A DNA stretch of 64,000 nucleotides, from the NCBI GenBank assembly GCA_947311845.1, contig CAMZMU010000059.1, positions 41,300,982 to 41,364,981 of the forward strand. The letters are read 5' to 3'. Shown here piece after piece: positions 11,532 to 22,301 of this stretch (positions are counted from its first letter, which is position 1; each line of letters opens with the position of its first letter). Source of the DNA: Poa pratensis (lineage: Eukaryota > Streptophyta > Magnoliopsida > Poales > Poaceae). The position numbers and the translations under genes were made by a program. The notes under the pieces were generated by a model that saw only the letters and a program-made list of their open reading frames with translations, ran no database searches and was not told the origin of the DNA.

Positions 11532-12423
11532 TAATTGGACAGGAAACTATGGGCTAAGAAACATGGCAAAGAACTCAGGCGTGCCTGTTATCTGGGCCAA
11601 AAGTGATACTAGTCGAGCCCCCGAGCTTGCGCAGCGCAGGTCAGCCTCTGTCCTCTAGTTGTCTTCCACTGCCAGCGTACAGAGCAGAGCGGCGGCAGCG
11701 GCGCTACCAATGGAGATGGAATCAGCCGCTCCTACGACCAAGAAGATGAAACTCGCGGCACCGGACATCCACGAGGCGGCGCCGGGGCCGGCGCCTTCGG
11801 AGGCGACCGATCCCAAACCCATGACCGCGGAGACCAGAAGCCAAGAACATCTGCCGGAAGTAAAGGGCGATGATGGTGAAGACTCGCCGGACCGCATCAA
11901 CGACCTTCCCGACGCCATCCTCAGCGAGATCATCTCCCTCCTCCCCACCAAGGACGGCGCCCACACCCAGGCCCTCGCGTCTCGGTGGCGCCACCTGTGG
12001 CGCGCCGCCCCTCTTAACCTCGACTACCGTGGCCTTGTAGGAAATTGTGTCTTGCAACATTTTATATATCCACTACATTGTCCGGAATTAAACTTCAATG
12101 TGAAAATATCATGGAAATAACAGGAAATTAATGATGTGGAATTGTACTTAAAAAAATATACTTAAGAAAGCTGGTACGGCTATACTGCGCTGACTCGGTA
12201 TTCGTTCTTGAATCAGTGACTGAGATTAAGGGCTAGTGATCCATCTAATCAGACTAGTGGGGCATCTTTCTATTAATACGCTGGAATTATACCGGTAACA
12301 GTATAGAGCGGAATGACAGGTTGTCCATATGATTGGCTCTATGGATTGTTAAACCCTACGAGTTTGATTTGTATTTGAACTCGGCGCATGACTCACACAT
12401 GCGTGATGGGACCTAATTGTTTA

Positions 12424-12817
12424 GAGAGCCGTTTTGCTACCCGCATGGGTAGCTACACACCCATGCGTTATACGGAGATGCAAGCCGTATGTATCCGTCT
12501 TAGCTTGTTTTCCTAGTAAAACACGGATATTTGGTGTACAAAACTGGTTTCGGAATTTTCAAAAATATATTTTTTGGTCGTCATTTTTAGCTTTTTCATA
12601 GTTGACTTTTTGTTGACTTTTGGGTCAAACTTTACTAAAAAAATCACAGCGGATGGAAAAAAATTCGAAAAAAATTTCAAAATACTTTTTCATAATTCTA
12701 TCAACTCTACTAGTGACATCCCCTTTTCTACTTGAGTAAACTCATTTTACCGTTGCATATACGTTTCGGTCAAACTTAGGGTGTGTAGCTACCCATGGGG
12801 GTAGCAGGCTTCGTTTG
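12424..12817. mobile_element. Mutator-type MITE inside the 5' LTR
   Basis: 394 bp flanked by the 9-bp duplication AATTGTTTA (12415-12423 and 12818-12826). The two ends carry inverted copies of GCTACCC.CATGGGTAGCTACACACCC-like sequence (one mismatch), each starting within 20 bp of its terminus. A 9-bp duplication points to the Mutator group. It is absent from the corresponding LTR of copy 2, so it inserted after the duplication. Confidence 0.75.
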
Positions 12818-13034
12818 AATTGTTTAACAGTAATAGGCTCGGTAACTGGCTATTAGGTATTGTGGTTGTTCTAACATGTCACGAGTTCTATCTGGAAACA
12901 GAATGAGTTATCTGGAATTTGGAGTCTATATAAAGGTTTCACCATCTAGGCTCAATATGCATTGTGAACGGCAGCACGATAAGGCAGAGGAATAGATGGC
13001 AGGCTGAATTAGCTACAACCCTAATTTTCTTACA

Positions 13035-16000
13035 TTGGTATCAGAGTCGTGGTTGTGCGGTCGCCGGAAACGAATCCGCCGCCAATCCGAGCCCGGCCGA
13101 AACTCTGCCGTCGATGTCGGCCACCGTCGCTCTTGTCTGTCATCATGTTCCGCTGCAAACTCTGATCCGCCTAATCGATCTGGCCCGGAATTCGATCTTC
13201 AGTTTGATTGATCGACCGGCCGCCCATCGATTTCTCTGCTGTCGCATGTAATATGTCGTGAGAAAACTTTGATTACTGTAATATGCGCACGGTTAACCAA
13301 AAACCGAGAAACCAAACTGAAAAAACCAAAACCGAACCAAAATTGTGGTTATTTTGGTTTCCGGTTAAGGTTACGGTTAGTAAAATAGCTAACCATATGC
13401 CTTGCGGTTAATACGGTTAATAACCGAAAACCGAATGGTTAACAAAAAAACCGAAATGCCTATTAATTTTTATTAATTTGCTACTTTTATTAACTTTACG
13501 GGTTACTTGTAGCATGTGATTTGCTACTTGTATAGACTTTTATTAACTTTATGGGTTATTTGGTTACTTTGGATCACATGCCTATTAATTTTATAGTCTA
13601 TTCCGTTATTTTGTAATATATGGCCACAAAAAGAAATTGTCATTTTAAAATTCGCGTCAACTTAGATTAATTTGGTTATTACCGAAACCGAACCGAAATT
13701 AAATGGTTATTACCGAAACCGAACCGTATTCTCGTACAAAACCGTATTTACCGAAGTATTGAAACCGTATAAATAAAAAAACGTATAAACCAAACCGAAT
13801 TAACCATATTAACCGAACGCGCAGCCGGAGTCCTGAACGTATGATTAATCTTCTGTCACACAGCTACCATGCAAGGAAACACCATCTGCTCACGCCATGC
13901 CGTCTTCGTCGACTGTGTTGTATCTCCGCCGACGGTGCAACCGCGAATCTTCGCAGCTATTGTTCCGCCGTCAAGTCTACTCAGATCAGATCGCTGTTGA
14001 AAATTAGAGTGCACAACTTACGTGGAATATTATGTGCAACCTGGAAAAGGCCATTTTTTCTAATTGATTATCTTTTGTTGGGTATTATTTGGTATTGCCG
14101 GAGGAAATTGGAATGCATTCCGAGGGAATTAGTAAACTCTTCGTCAGATGGATTAATTTTATGTCAATATGATTATTTATTTTCAATTGCTACGGCATTG
14201 TTGTCCCGGAATATATTTGGAACTCGTTGGAATACAATGGAACCTACTGGTGTACATATTAGTTCACTAACAACGACGATAAGGCACGAAGCATGTTTAT
14301 ATTGAAATTGGAATCACTTTTTTGTGGAGGAATATGGGGAGCACACCATGGAAAAGGAAATATTTACTCAGAGGTATGTCCAATGTTATGTGTTATTGTT
14401 TGCACTAACACTTGTTTATGACTACTTCATGTAGTTTGGATTTTTCTTGTATGTCATAATTTGATGGAATACAATAGCAAATTTATTGACATGTGAACAA
14501 TTCCAAAGGTATCTCAAAAAAAAAAAATCGAAAGGAACACAAGTGTGCGTAACTTGTCACTAATGATTTTTTTAATACTTTGGAATTGGAAATTATGTAA
14601 TCAAACTCCGTTATGGAGAAAAAATATTATTATTTTTATATTCACCTACGATGAGAAGGAATTTAATTTGTACTTCTCTATCGGAATTTTGTTGATTATG
14701 TATGCTATTTGGAAAAGAAAGAGCGGAATTATTGCTTAATGGAAATTAGTGCGTTATGAAACTTAACACAATGGTCTCATTTATTTTGACAAACCATTGG
14801 AAGTTGGTGGACAAATTGCTTATTTTGTGAAGATAACTCCATATGGAGGAACACTTGTAATAAGAACATATGCTCGGTTTTTTATTGTTGATGGAGTTTA
14901 CGACTTGGTCTTACCTTATAAACAGAATTGCGATTTTTGTTAATTCTGGAATTATGAACTTTAAGTGGGAGGATTATCATATATGGATTATTTCTTCAAT
15001 GTGACATTTCTGGTAATTTGGCTTTACACTCCGACTTTAGTGAGAGGATTGCAATACTTCATCAGCTTATATTTACAATATTGTTTTTTGGACACTCCTA
15101 TTTGAGGTGACTATTTATATTCTATTCATGATTGCACTTGATATGGTTATTTATATCTTTTACAATACAAGTCGGAAGGTTTTTTGTTGTTGTATTGACA
15201 TCTCAAACTGAAGTGGAAAATCAGTTCATCAAAGGATATAAAGGTTTGAGAACTGATTGGTGGGGAAGTACACTTCAGGAATATTAATTGAAACTAATGG
15301 AATGAGCATGGAATTATTCACCGCTGATTTAGGTCTTATACTTGATGGTTGAATGGAGGAATAGAACTATTAGTTATTCCCTTGATTATGTGGAAAAAAC
15401 ATTAGGTACTACTATTTGTTTGGTAAGTCATCATTTATCACAGTCACTATTTATATTTTGTGAACCGGAAGGAAGTATTCTATTTATATTTTGGTAGTAT
15501 GAAATTGGAATGATTATTTACGACACATCACACCAAGATTTTATTTTTAATCTTTATACTCTAGTGGATCGAATGGTATTTTGTTTTTTGATCCAGAAAA
15601 GGTAAATTGGTGGAAAGTAGGAATTTCATATGTGCTAAACTCAAAGTAAAACACAAGTTAACTCCCAACACTAACATGATTAGGAATAGTGGGAGGAATT
15701 AAATTGGACCATCATAGTTTGGCTACTATTGTGTGTTATTTGAGGAAGTCACTCTATATTTTATAGAGGAAACGAAAATACTAAAACATGTTGCTAATGT
15801 TGACTATGGATGGAAGCATTGCGGGAAGCAATAAACTCAATGAGGAATTAAAGTTTGGGAACTTGTTATACCAAATAACCGCATGCCTATAAGTTGGTAA
15901 TGGATTTATTTACGAGGAAGTTTAAATGCAACTTGCTTAGCGGAATTACAATGCTAAGCTTGTTGTTTAATTCTTTACACAAAGGAAATATTTATACTTT

Positions 16001-17026
16001 GTGGAAACTCTGGAATTTGGAGGAGGTGGGAATAATGACAGGATTTGCTAATTGAATTGATCACTTATGTTTTTGGAACAAGCTTCACATCAATGGTTTT
16101 AGTTATGATGGAAGACAATGGTTTTAGTTATGATGGAAGACGATCATATACAAAGGTTAGTGACAATTGTTTTGTGTTATCATTATATGTGCTAACTATG
16201 TTCTTATTGTTTTTAAAATATCACATTGATGGAAGTGCAAGCTTGGTTCAGTTGTAACTTTCATATGAAAGGTATGTCTCCAGCTTCCTGCATTTTGGTT
16301 GTGGAATTACATAGAGAATATTTTGATGTATTTTTCTATGGAAAAGTGCAAACCTATCATGTACCTTTTGATTAAGGGAATGATACTCTGCGAGAAATTA
16401 TATTTGAACTCGTGACGAAAAAGGAAGAATAATTGTCATACCACGGTTATTGTGGGACATTATTCGTGCGACCTGAACTTAGCCATGCCACTGTAATTGT
16501 TGCTGTTTTCTTTAGCACTGAAAAGGATTTGCTGGAATTTTAGGAAACGGATTATGAATTTTATAAAGATTGTTGGAATCACATAAAAGTATTTGCTGGG
16601 GCAAGGAAACGTGGATTATTCATTCTTTGATGGTTTCAACCTTCAGCTGGGTGGATCTATTGACACTATTTTTGGAAATAGGATCTTCGTGAAAGGTAAT
16701 CTGTTTTTTATGTTATCTCCTAATATTTACATTGGTAGGTATTTATTGTTTACAATGGAAACATGGATATTATTTGTTTACGGAATATGAATAATTTGAT
16801 GCATGTCAAGCATTGAAGGAAGGTATATGGCTAAGGAAATTTCTTCGTGAAATTAAGGTCGTGGAGAGGTGCATCATTACCTGTTACTTTGTGATAATAT
16901 GACTCCAAAAGTCACAAAGTTTATATGCAACGTGAATGCACTGAAGGAAGGAATTAACCACTCACCATGTTAATTGCATGGGAATTCACTTAGCTAAAAA
17001 TAAAATGTTTTCAGTCAAGTGGCAGA
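13035..17026 (+). other. Non-coding interior of the LTR element, with a copy-specific insertion and a small tandem repeat
   Basis: No retrotransposon protein is encoded. About 13276-13832 is present only in copy 1. It is full of GGTTAACC, ACCGAA and GGTTATT words, its outer ends (near TGCGCACGGTTAACC and GGTTAATATTC-like inverse) are roughly inverted, and it replaces about 370 bp present in copy 2 (55973-56345). A 25-bp unit beginning ATGGTTTTAGTTATGATGG occurs twice at about 16093-16142 and three times in copy 2. Confidence 0.6.
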
Positions 17027-17337
17027 TGTAGGAAATTGTGTCTTGCAACATTTTATATATCCACTACATTGTCCGGAATTAAACTTCAATATGGAAATAT
17101 CACGGAAATAATAGAGAATTAATGATGTGGAATTGTACTTAAGGAAATATACTTCAGAAAGCCGGTATGGCTATACTGGAACACGGTGTATATTAATACG
17201 CTGGAATTATACTCGGTAACAGTATAGAGCGGAATGCCAGGTTGTCCATAGGATTGGCTCTATGGATTGTTAAAGCCTGCGAGTTTGATTTGTATTCGAA
17301 CTCGGCGCATGACTCACACATGCGTGCTGGGACCTAA

Positions 17338-18021
17338 TCTATACTTCTTATAAAGTAAAACCCCACTAAGTGTATTAATTATTTTTCTAACTCAACATGC
17401 AAGCTACCCACATCATCAATCTTTTCAACCAACCAATTGTCCACCTCATCCATCTTACCAACCATTCAAGTATCCACCTCATCCCACTAATATTTATTTT
17501 AGCCACCCAATTTTCCATCATCGTTTGACTATCTCTCCATGCAACCTATCAACATCATCTGCTATTCTACCAATTTAATAATTCACATCATTTTTCAACA
17601 TCACAATTATTTTAGTTCTTATTCGATTCAACCGACAAAACGAATTTATGCATATTTTTTCATTATGAAAACACATGTAACTAATAAGTGCTCTTTTATA
17701 TGTAACCATTTAAACAATTTTCCAAAAACTTTATGCGAAACATGCATAGCACATCTTCAAGCAATCTATCGTTATCATCGGTTTCTTTAGCCCATTAATT
17801 TCATCTTATCTACGGTTTTAACTAATTTACATGCAACATCAAATTTAAGTTGTCAAGCACACACACATTTCACGTCGAAATTTAGCCTCACAATTGTTGA
17901 CGCAGATAGAATCTTGCATGTCCATATCGACAACTTAATGTTTGATACATCTTATACGCTTTCATTCACACAATAGAATTTCCAAGAGATGCCCGCTGCA
18001 ACGCGCGGGGTATGCCTCTAG
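17338..18021 (+). mobile_element. Non-autonomous Helitron inside the 3' LTR
   Basis: Begins TCTATACTTC and ends CTCTAG, inserted between A and T without a target duplication. A short GC hairpin (CCCGC ... GCGGG) lies about 15 bases before the CTAG end. The uninterrupted site is seen in the 5' LTR and in both copy-2 LTRs (CCTAATTGTTTAACAG). No helicase is encoded (684 bp). These are the defining features of a grass Helitron. Confidence 0.88.
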
Positions 18022-19590
18022 TTGTTTAACAGTAATAGGCTCGGTAACTGGCTGTTAGGTATTGTGGTTATTCTAACATGTCACGAGTTCTATCTGGAAA
18101 CAGATTGAGTTATTTGGAATTTGGAGTCTATATAAAGGTCCCACCCTCTAGCCTCAATATGCATTGTGAGCGGCACCACCGATAAGGCAGAGGAATAGAG
18201 GGTAGGCTGAATTAGCTCCAACCCTAATTTTCTTACAGGCCTCCCTGACGCTGACGTCGGCGTACTCCCCGGCGTCATCCTCTCCGCCCACGATGGACCC
18301 GTCTGCCGCCTCTACCTCCCGGCCTGCGTAGAGCTGTACGGAGCCGATGCTCTGGAAGCCTGGCTCCAATCCCCCGCCCTTGACAACCTCCAAGAGCTTG
18401 AGTTCTATGTCCTATGGAATGACACTTCAGGATCAGACGCGGCGCCATCAGCATCCATCTTCCGGTTCTCCTCCACTCTCCACGTCGCCACCATCAGCCA
18501 GTGCCATCTCTCGGACGATACAGTCGAAACGCTTAGGTTTCCCCAGCTCAGGAAACTTGCAATCGTGGATGTCGAAATCTCTGAGGTCTCCCTGCACCGC
18601 ATTATCGCCACTGCTTGCCCTGGACTGGAGTGTTTACTGCTTGCTAACATGTTTGTCATCCATTCTCTGCGGATCAACTCCCCCACCCTTAGAAGCCTTG
18701 TCATTCGATGGAGCTTAAGCGAACTAATCATCGAGGATGCCCCTTTGCTTGAAAGGCTGCTTCTTGAAAATAGTATCAACATGCAACTATCGGTTATCTC
18801 CGCGCCTTAACTCGAGATCTTGGGCTGCATTTCTGAATGGTCCAGAGTCGTGTTTGGCTCCACCGTTATTCAGGTAGCTATGTCCTTTATACTTGGTCTC
18901 TAAGCTGCATCTTTTTTTGCACAGAAGTTACATATCATCTGCACTTAGTTATGTCCTAATATTGTGTTTCATGCTTGATGAAGAGATTGCGCATCGATAA
19001 CCTAACAACAGTGGTTAGTACCGTCAGGATATTATATGTTTATATGGTATATTTTAATCTAGACATGGTTATTGGCTTGATGAGATTCTTTCCGTGCTTG
19101 GAGAAGTTGTATATGAAGGTGATCATTCTCCACTGATACTTGATAATTCATTAGTGTTAATTGTTCAGCTGCTCTTTTCATCTGCTTCCAGTTCTTATGC
19201 GGTTGATTTTTCTTGCACATGTCTCTTTTCAGGGAAGTCGATCAGGGAAAAAAAAATCTGTGGCGTCGGAAACACCTGAATTTTCTCAGATCTCATGAAA
19301 TTCGTCTGAAGACAATAGTGATGGGATCTTATCAGGGAATTCGGGCACAAGTTAACTTTGCCACATTCTTTGTACTGAATGCGAGAATGCTCGAGTCAAT
19401 CAGACTTGAGGTTTCTCCCCACAATTACAATGAGGAGTTTTTTGCAGAACAACGTAGGATGCTTCAGATGGAGAAGAGGGCTTCTAGAGGTGTGGGGCTG
19501 TGTTTCACAGCAGTCTGTAGCCACAGTGTTAGAGGTATCCTTGATGTCAGTTATTTGGATTCGACCGATCCTTTTGCTTGTGGGTGTTGA

Positions 19591-20765
19591 AAACTGGGTT
19601 TTTCCTAGTCGTGGAGTAGTTATTTTTTCCTTTCTCATTTTCTGATTTGGCCAAATTGCGATTAGTTCTCATGTGTTTGTAAGCATGTGTTTGTCCATGC
19701 CCCTGTGATAAATCAAGCTATTTGTGGGGCATGTGACAATCGCATTAGGCTGGCATAACTTGTATTCAGAGAAGATAGATTCTCGAGGTTATTATTTTGA
19801 TTTTCCCGTGGAGCGTTACCCAAATTGCTGCATCCTCCTAGACTCCAGTGGTGATTGCACAAAGTCTATACATGGAAGAAACAAGTTGGTTTTGTGAAAA
19901 GAGACACGTCACCGAGATTGTATTCTGAACTAATCATGTGAGTGGGATAGAGGGAATGTTGATCCATAAGTTGGTATTACTTGGTCTTGGGAGAGTACTA
20001 AGGCAGAAGGGGATGTGTGGTCATACATTTAGACTGTTGGTAGAACCTTACCCTGAATATATATACTGTTTCATGCTGCCAAATTCTTCTGTTCTTTCCA
20101 CCGACTGGCCTCGCTGCTGAAACCGAAGGAATGTTCAGGCATATAACAACTGAAGCTGGATATTCTGTTCTTGTGAGAACCCTTGGTCTGCCTACTTGAA
20201 GAATGTGACATTGACCATGGATATGGTTGACTGATGGGCACCATGTAAGCCATGTCTGTTGAGACATTGCAGATTGATCCATTGCCGTTAAGTAAGCTAC
20301 AAGATGGATCCACCATTTGATAGATCAAAGCCGTACATAACATTTCTGAATCTTGTCTGCAACCTGCTTCGCTCTATGTACAACGGAACAGCTGTCCTAG
20401 TACAGTACTCATATACATCACCGCAACTCTCCGGCCGTGTGTTTGAACTGAGGTATATATAATCTCTATTGAATCATGCTTGCATTTATACACTTGTACG
20501 CTGGAAGACCTGCAAGCAGCAGAGATTAGACTATTTTTCTCTCGCGCGCAATTGCATGTGAGACAAAGAAATGATTCATTCAGAAATTGTTAGCAGTCTC
20601 TACCTCCGCCGGCGCTGGATATACTAAAATTACAAATCCTCCTATATATGTATAACTATGGTAAAGAAACATATAAGAAATTGTCAGTTAATATGAGAGA
20701 GTTTTCATCCGTGCCGTCCTTACTTGATTGCACTAAATGGCCGTAACATATGGGTGCGGCGTTAT
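19591..20765 (+). other. 3' flank of F3, conserved among F-box paralogues; no gene
   Basis: No coding frame of note. Blocks here recur in inverted orientation behind F1 (about 4150-4340 and 4690-4760) and, more weakly, behind F4, so the ancestral duplication unit of the F-box family included roughly 0.8 kb of 3' sequence. Confidence 0.5.
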
Positions 20766-21136
20766 GGAGGCCGAACTCCACGGAGCTCGGTACTTCAAAA
20801 GTTAAAAATTCGCATTTTTCGAAGTTTCAAAAGAATCAGAAAAATATCTAGATGTAGATTATAATATAATATACTCCTAAATTCGTTATAGTTTGGTCTG
20901 GGAGAATATGAAAAATGGGTGGATCTAGACTTGTGAACACTACTCATCTTGAAAAACTTGAAATTTTGTTAGATTTTTCATTTTTTTGTAGCCTAAAATA
21001 ATATGAAATTTGCAATGAGATTGTGCACACAGGTAGATCTTGACGTTATCTCTACCTATATTTTTTTGAATTTTTAAAAACATAAAATGCAAATTTGATT
21101 TTTTAAAAATACCGAGCTCCGTGGAGCTCAGCCTCC
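20766..21136. mobile_element. 371-bp TIR element with hairpin-like ends, copy 1
   Basis: The ends are inverted repeats of about 26 bp beginning GGAGGCCGAACTCCACGGAG and GGAGGCTGAGCTCCACGGAG. Each end is itself almost palindromic (GAGCTCC-GT-GGAGCTC). The interior is AT-rich and non-coding. I could not define a convincing target duplication, so the superfamily is uncertain. The same element is present in the duplicate at 62583-62953. Confidence 0.65.
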
Positions 21137-22301
21137 AAATGCACTTTTCGGATAAGATATGCCATATCTACTATTCTGAAACTGATCATCTAAGTGGCAT
21201 ATGGGAAGATAACCTAAGGTAATGGTTATACTAGTTTGTGGTATACAACTGTATACAAGCAGATGTGTTATTGTACATTTATCATTCTGGCAGAACCTTA
21301 ACCCTGAATAGGTAAACGAGAATTCCTAAGAGGTGGTGTAGTTTCTAGACTGCATCTTTTGTTTGAGGAAATTTCCTGGCTGCGTCATGCTGCCAATTTG
21401 TGATGTTTCTTTCCACCGTATGGCACCCACTGCTGAAGCTTGGAATGGTCGGTTGATATATGAAGGAAGCTGATGATTTCGCCTCCCCTTTGAGCGAGAG
21501 CGTGAAAATTGTCATGTCCGTAAGATGCAGAAGGTGATGATACCAGGTTACAGTGCATCTTTGGCTGAACGCACGGCTTATCTGGATTTCAGGAATGGCT
21601 GGTATATATGTTTTTTGAGCAAAAACAGCAGGCTGCTGATCTTCGGTGGTAGTAGGTTTTCGCCCCGTAGGGGATGTTTCGATATCGAGCATTCGCCGGC
21701 GGGTTTCCTACTAGTGTCCCAACTCGCTCTCCCCCTCTACCTCTTGTTTTAAACTTCTTTTGAATGATGGTGGTTGTAAGAACATTGTATTTCTGTTATC
21801 TTGATAATGAAAAGGGGGCTAGCCCGGTTGGAAAAAAAACAAAAGAAGTACAAGGACTCAGTTAGTTATTCGAAAACAAAGATAACGAAGAGAAACTTAT
21901 AGAGCTAAAAAACAGGAATGGATGGTATATATGTTTTTTTGCCCTTTCGCTTTTTATTATTCGGAAATAGTAATTGTGAACGGTAGAAGGGATACGTGTG
22001 TGTATCCCATGATCGTAAATTGCGTATAATGATGGACGGTGACAACGGCGAGTAGTGTTCTCAAATTCAGTGATGTCCGATGGATTTTACTCTTGTTGAA
22101 ATCTTGCATGAGTTTTTACCTGGGCTAGCGAGCTACTTCTTGTTATCTGGATCGTGAGACTAGTTGGGTTGTCACATTTACATAACAAAAGGGACTGCCA
22201 AAGTGTGGTCAAAGGGCTCCTCCACAGGGTTGATAAACTACTGTTGATAATCGCTGGAAGACTAGCATCAGGCTGCAGTATCACAAACATAGTCGGATCA
22301 T
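21137..22301. other. Intergenic 3' of the dioxygenase gene; LINE tail at 21641-21839
   Basis: 21641-21839 is present only in copy 1. It ends in nine A after an A/G-rich CTAGCCCGG-containing tail and looks like a severely 5'-truncated LINE. About 10-12 bp of target present in copy 2 (between 63460 and 63472) is missing, so insertion was accompanied by a small deletion and no clear target duplication is left. The rest contains no gene. Confidence 0.55.

Larger units (their letters stand above)
12036..18237 (+). mobile_element. Non-autonomous LTR retrotransposon (LARD-like) inside F3, copy 1
   Basis: The 5' LTR is 12036-13034 and the 3' LTR 17027-18237. Both start TGTAGGAAATTG and end TTTTCTTACA. 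The target duplication GGCCT is at 12031-12035 and 18238-18242. A primer-binding site TGGTATCAGAG (initiator tRNA-Met type) starts at 13036, and the purine-rich tract is just before 17027. The 4 kb interior is AT-rich with only short frames. No gag, protease, integrase, reverse transcriptase or RNase H could be recognised, so it needs helper proteins in trans. LTR lengths differ because the 5' LTR holds a MITE and the 3' LTR holds a Helitron. Confidence 0.88.
11710..19590 (+). pseudogene. F-box/LRR/FBD pseudogene (F3), exon 1 split by an LTR element
   Basis: The ATG at 11710 (MEMESAAPTTKK) opens a frame with KKMKL and the F-box (INDLPDAILSEIISLLP ... SRWRHLWR) up to LDYRGL at 12035. The LTR element 12036-18237 interrupts it. 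Coding resumes at 18243 (PDADVGVLPGVIL) with leucine-rich repeats. A TAA at 18808-18810 replaces the AAA lysine found in paralogues. The exon 1 donor is near 18872. Exon 2 is 18984-19118 (135 bp, open). Exon 3 is 19233-19590, but its G/A tract at 19245-19256 (G3A9) is one base longer than in F1 (G4A7), shifting the FBD-like region out of frame. Three independent lesions make it a pseudogene. Confidence 0.9.
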
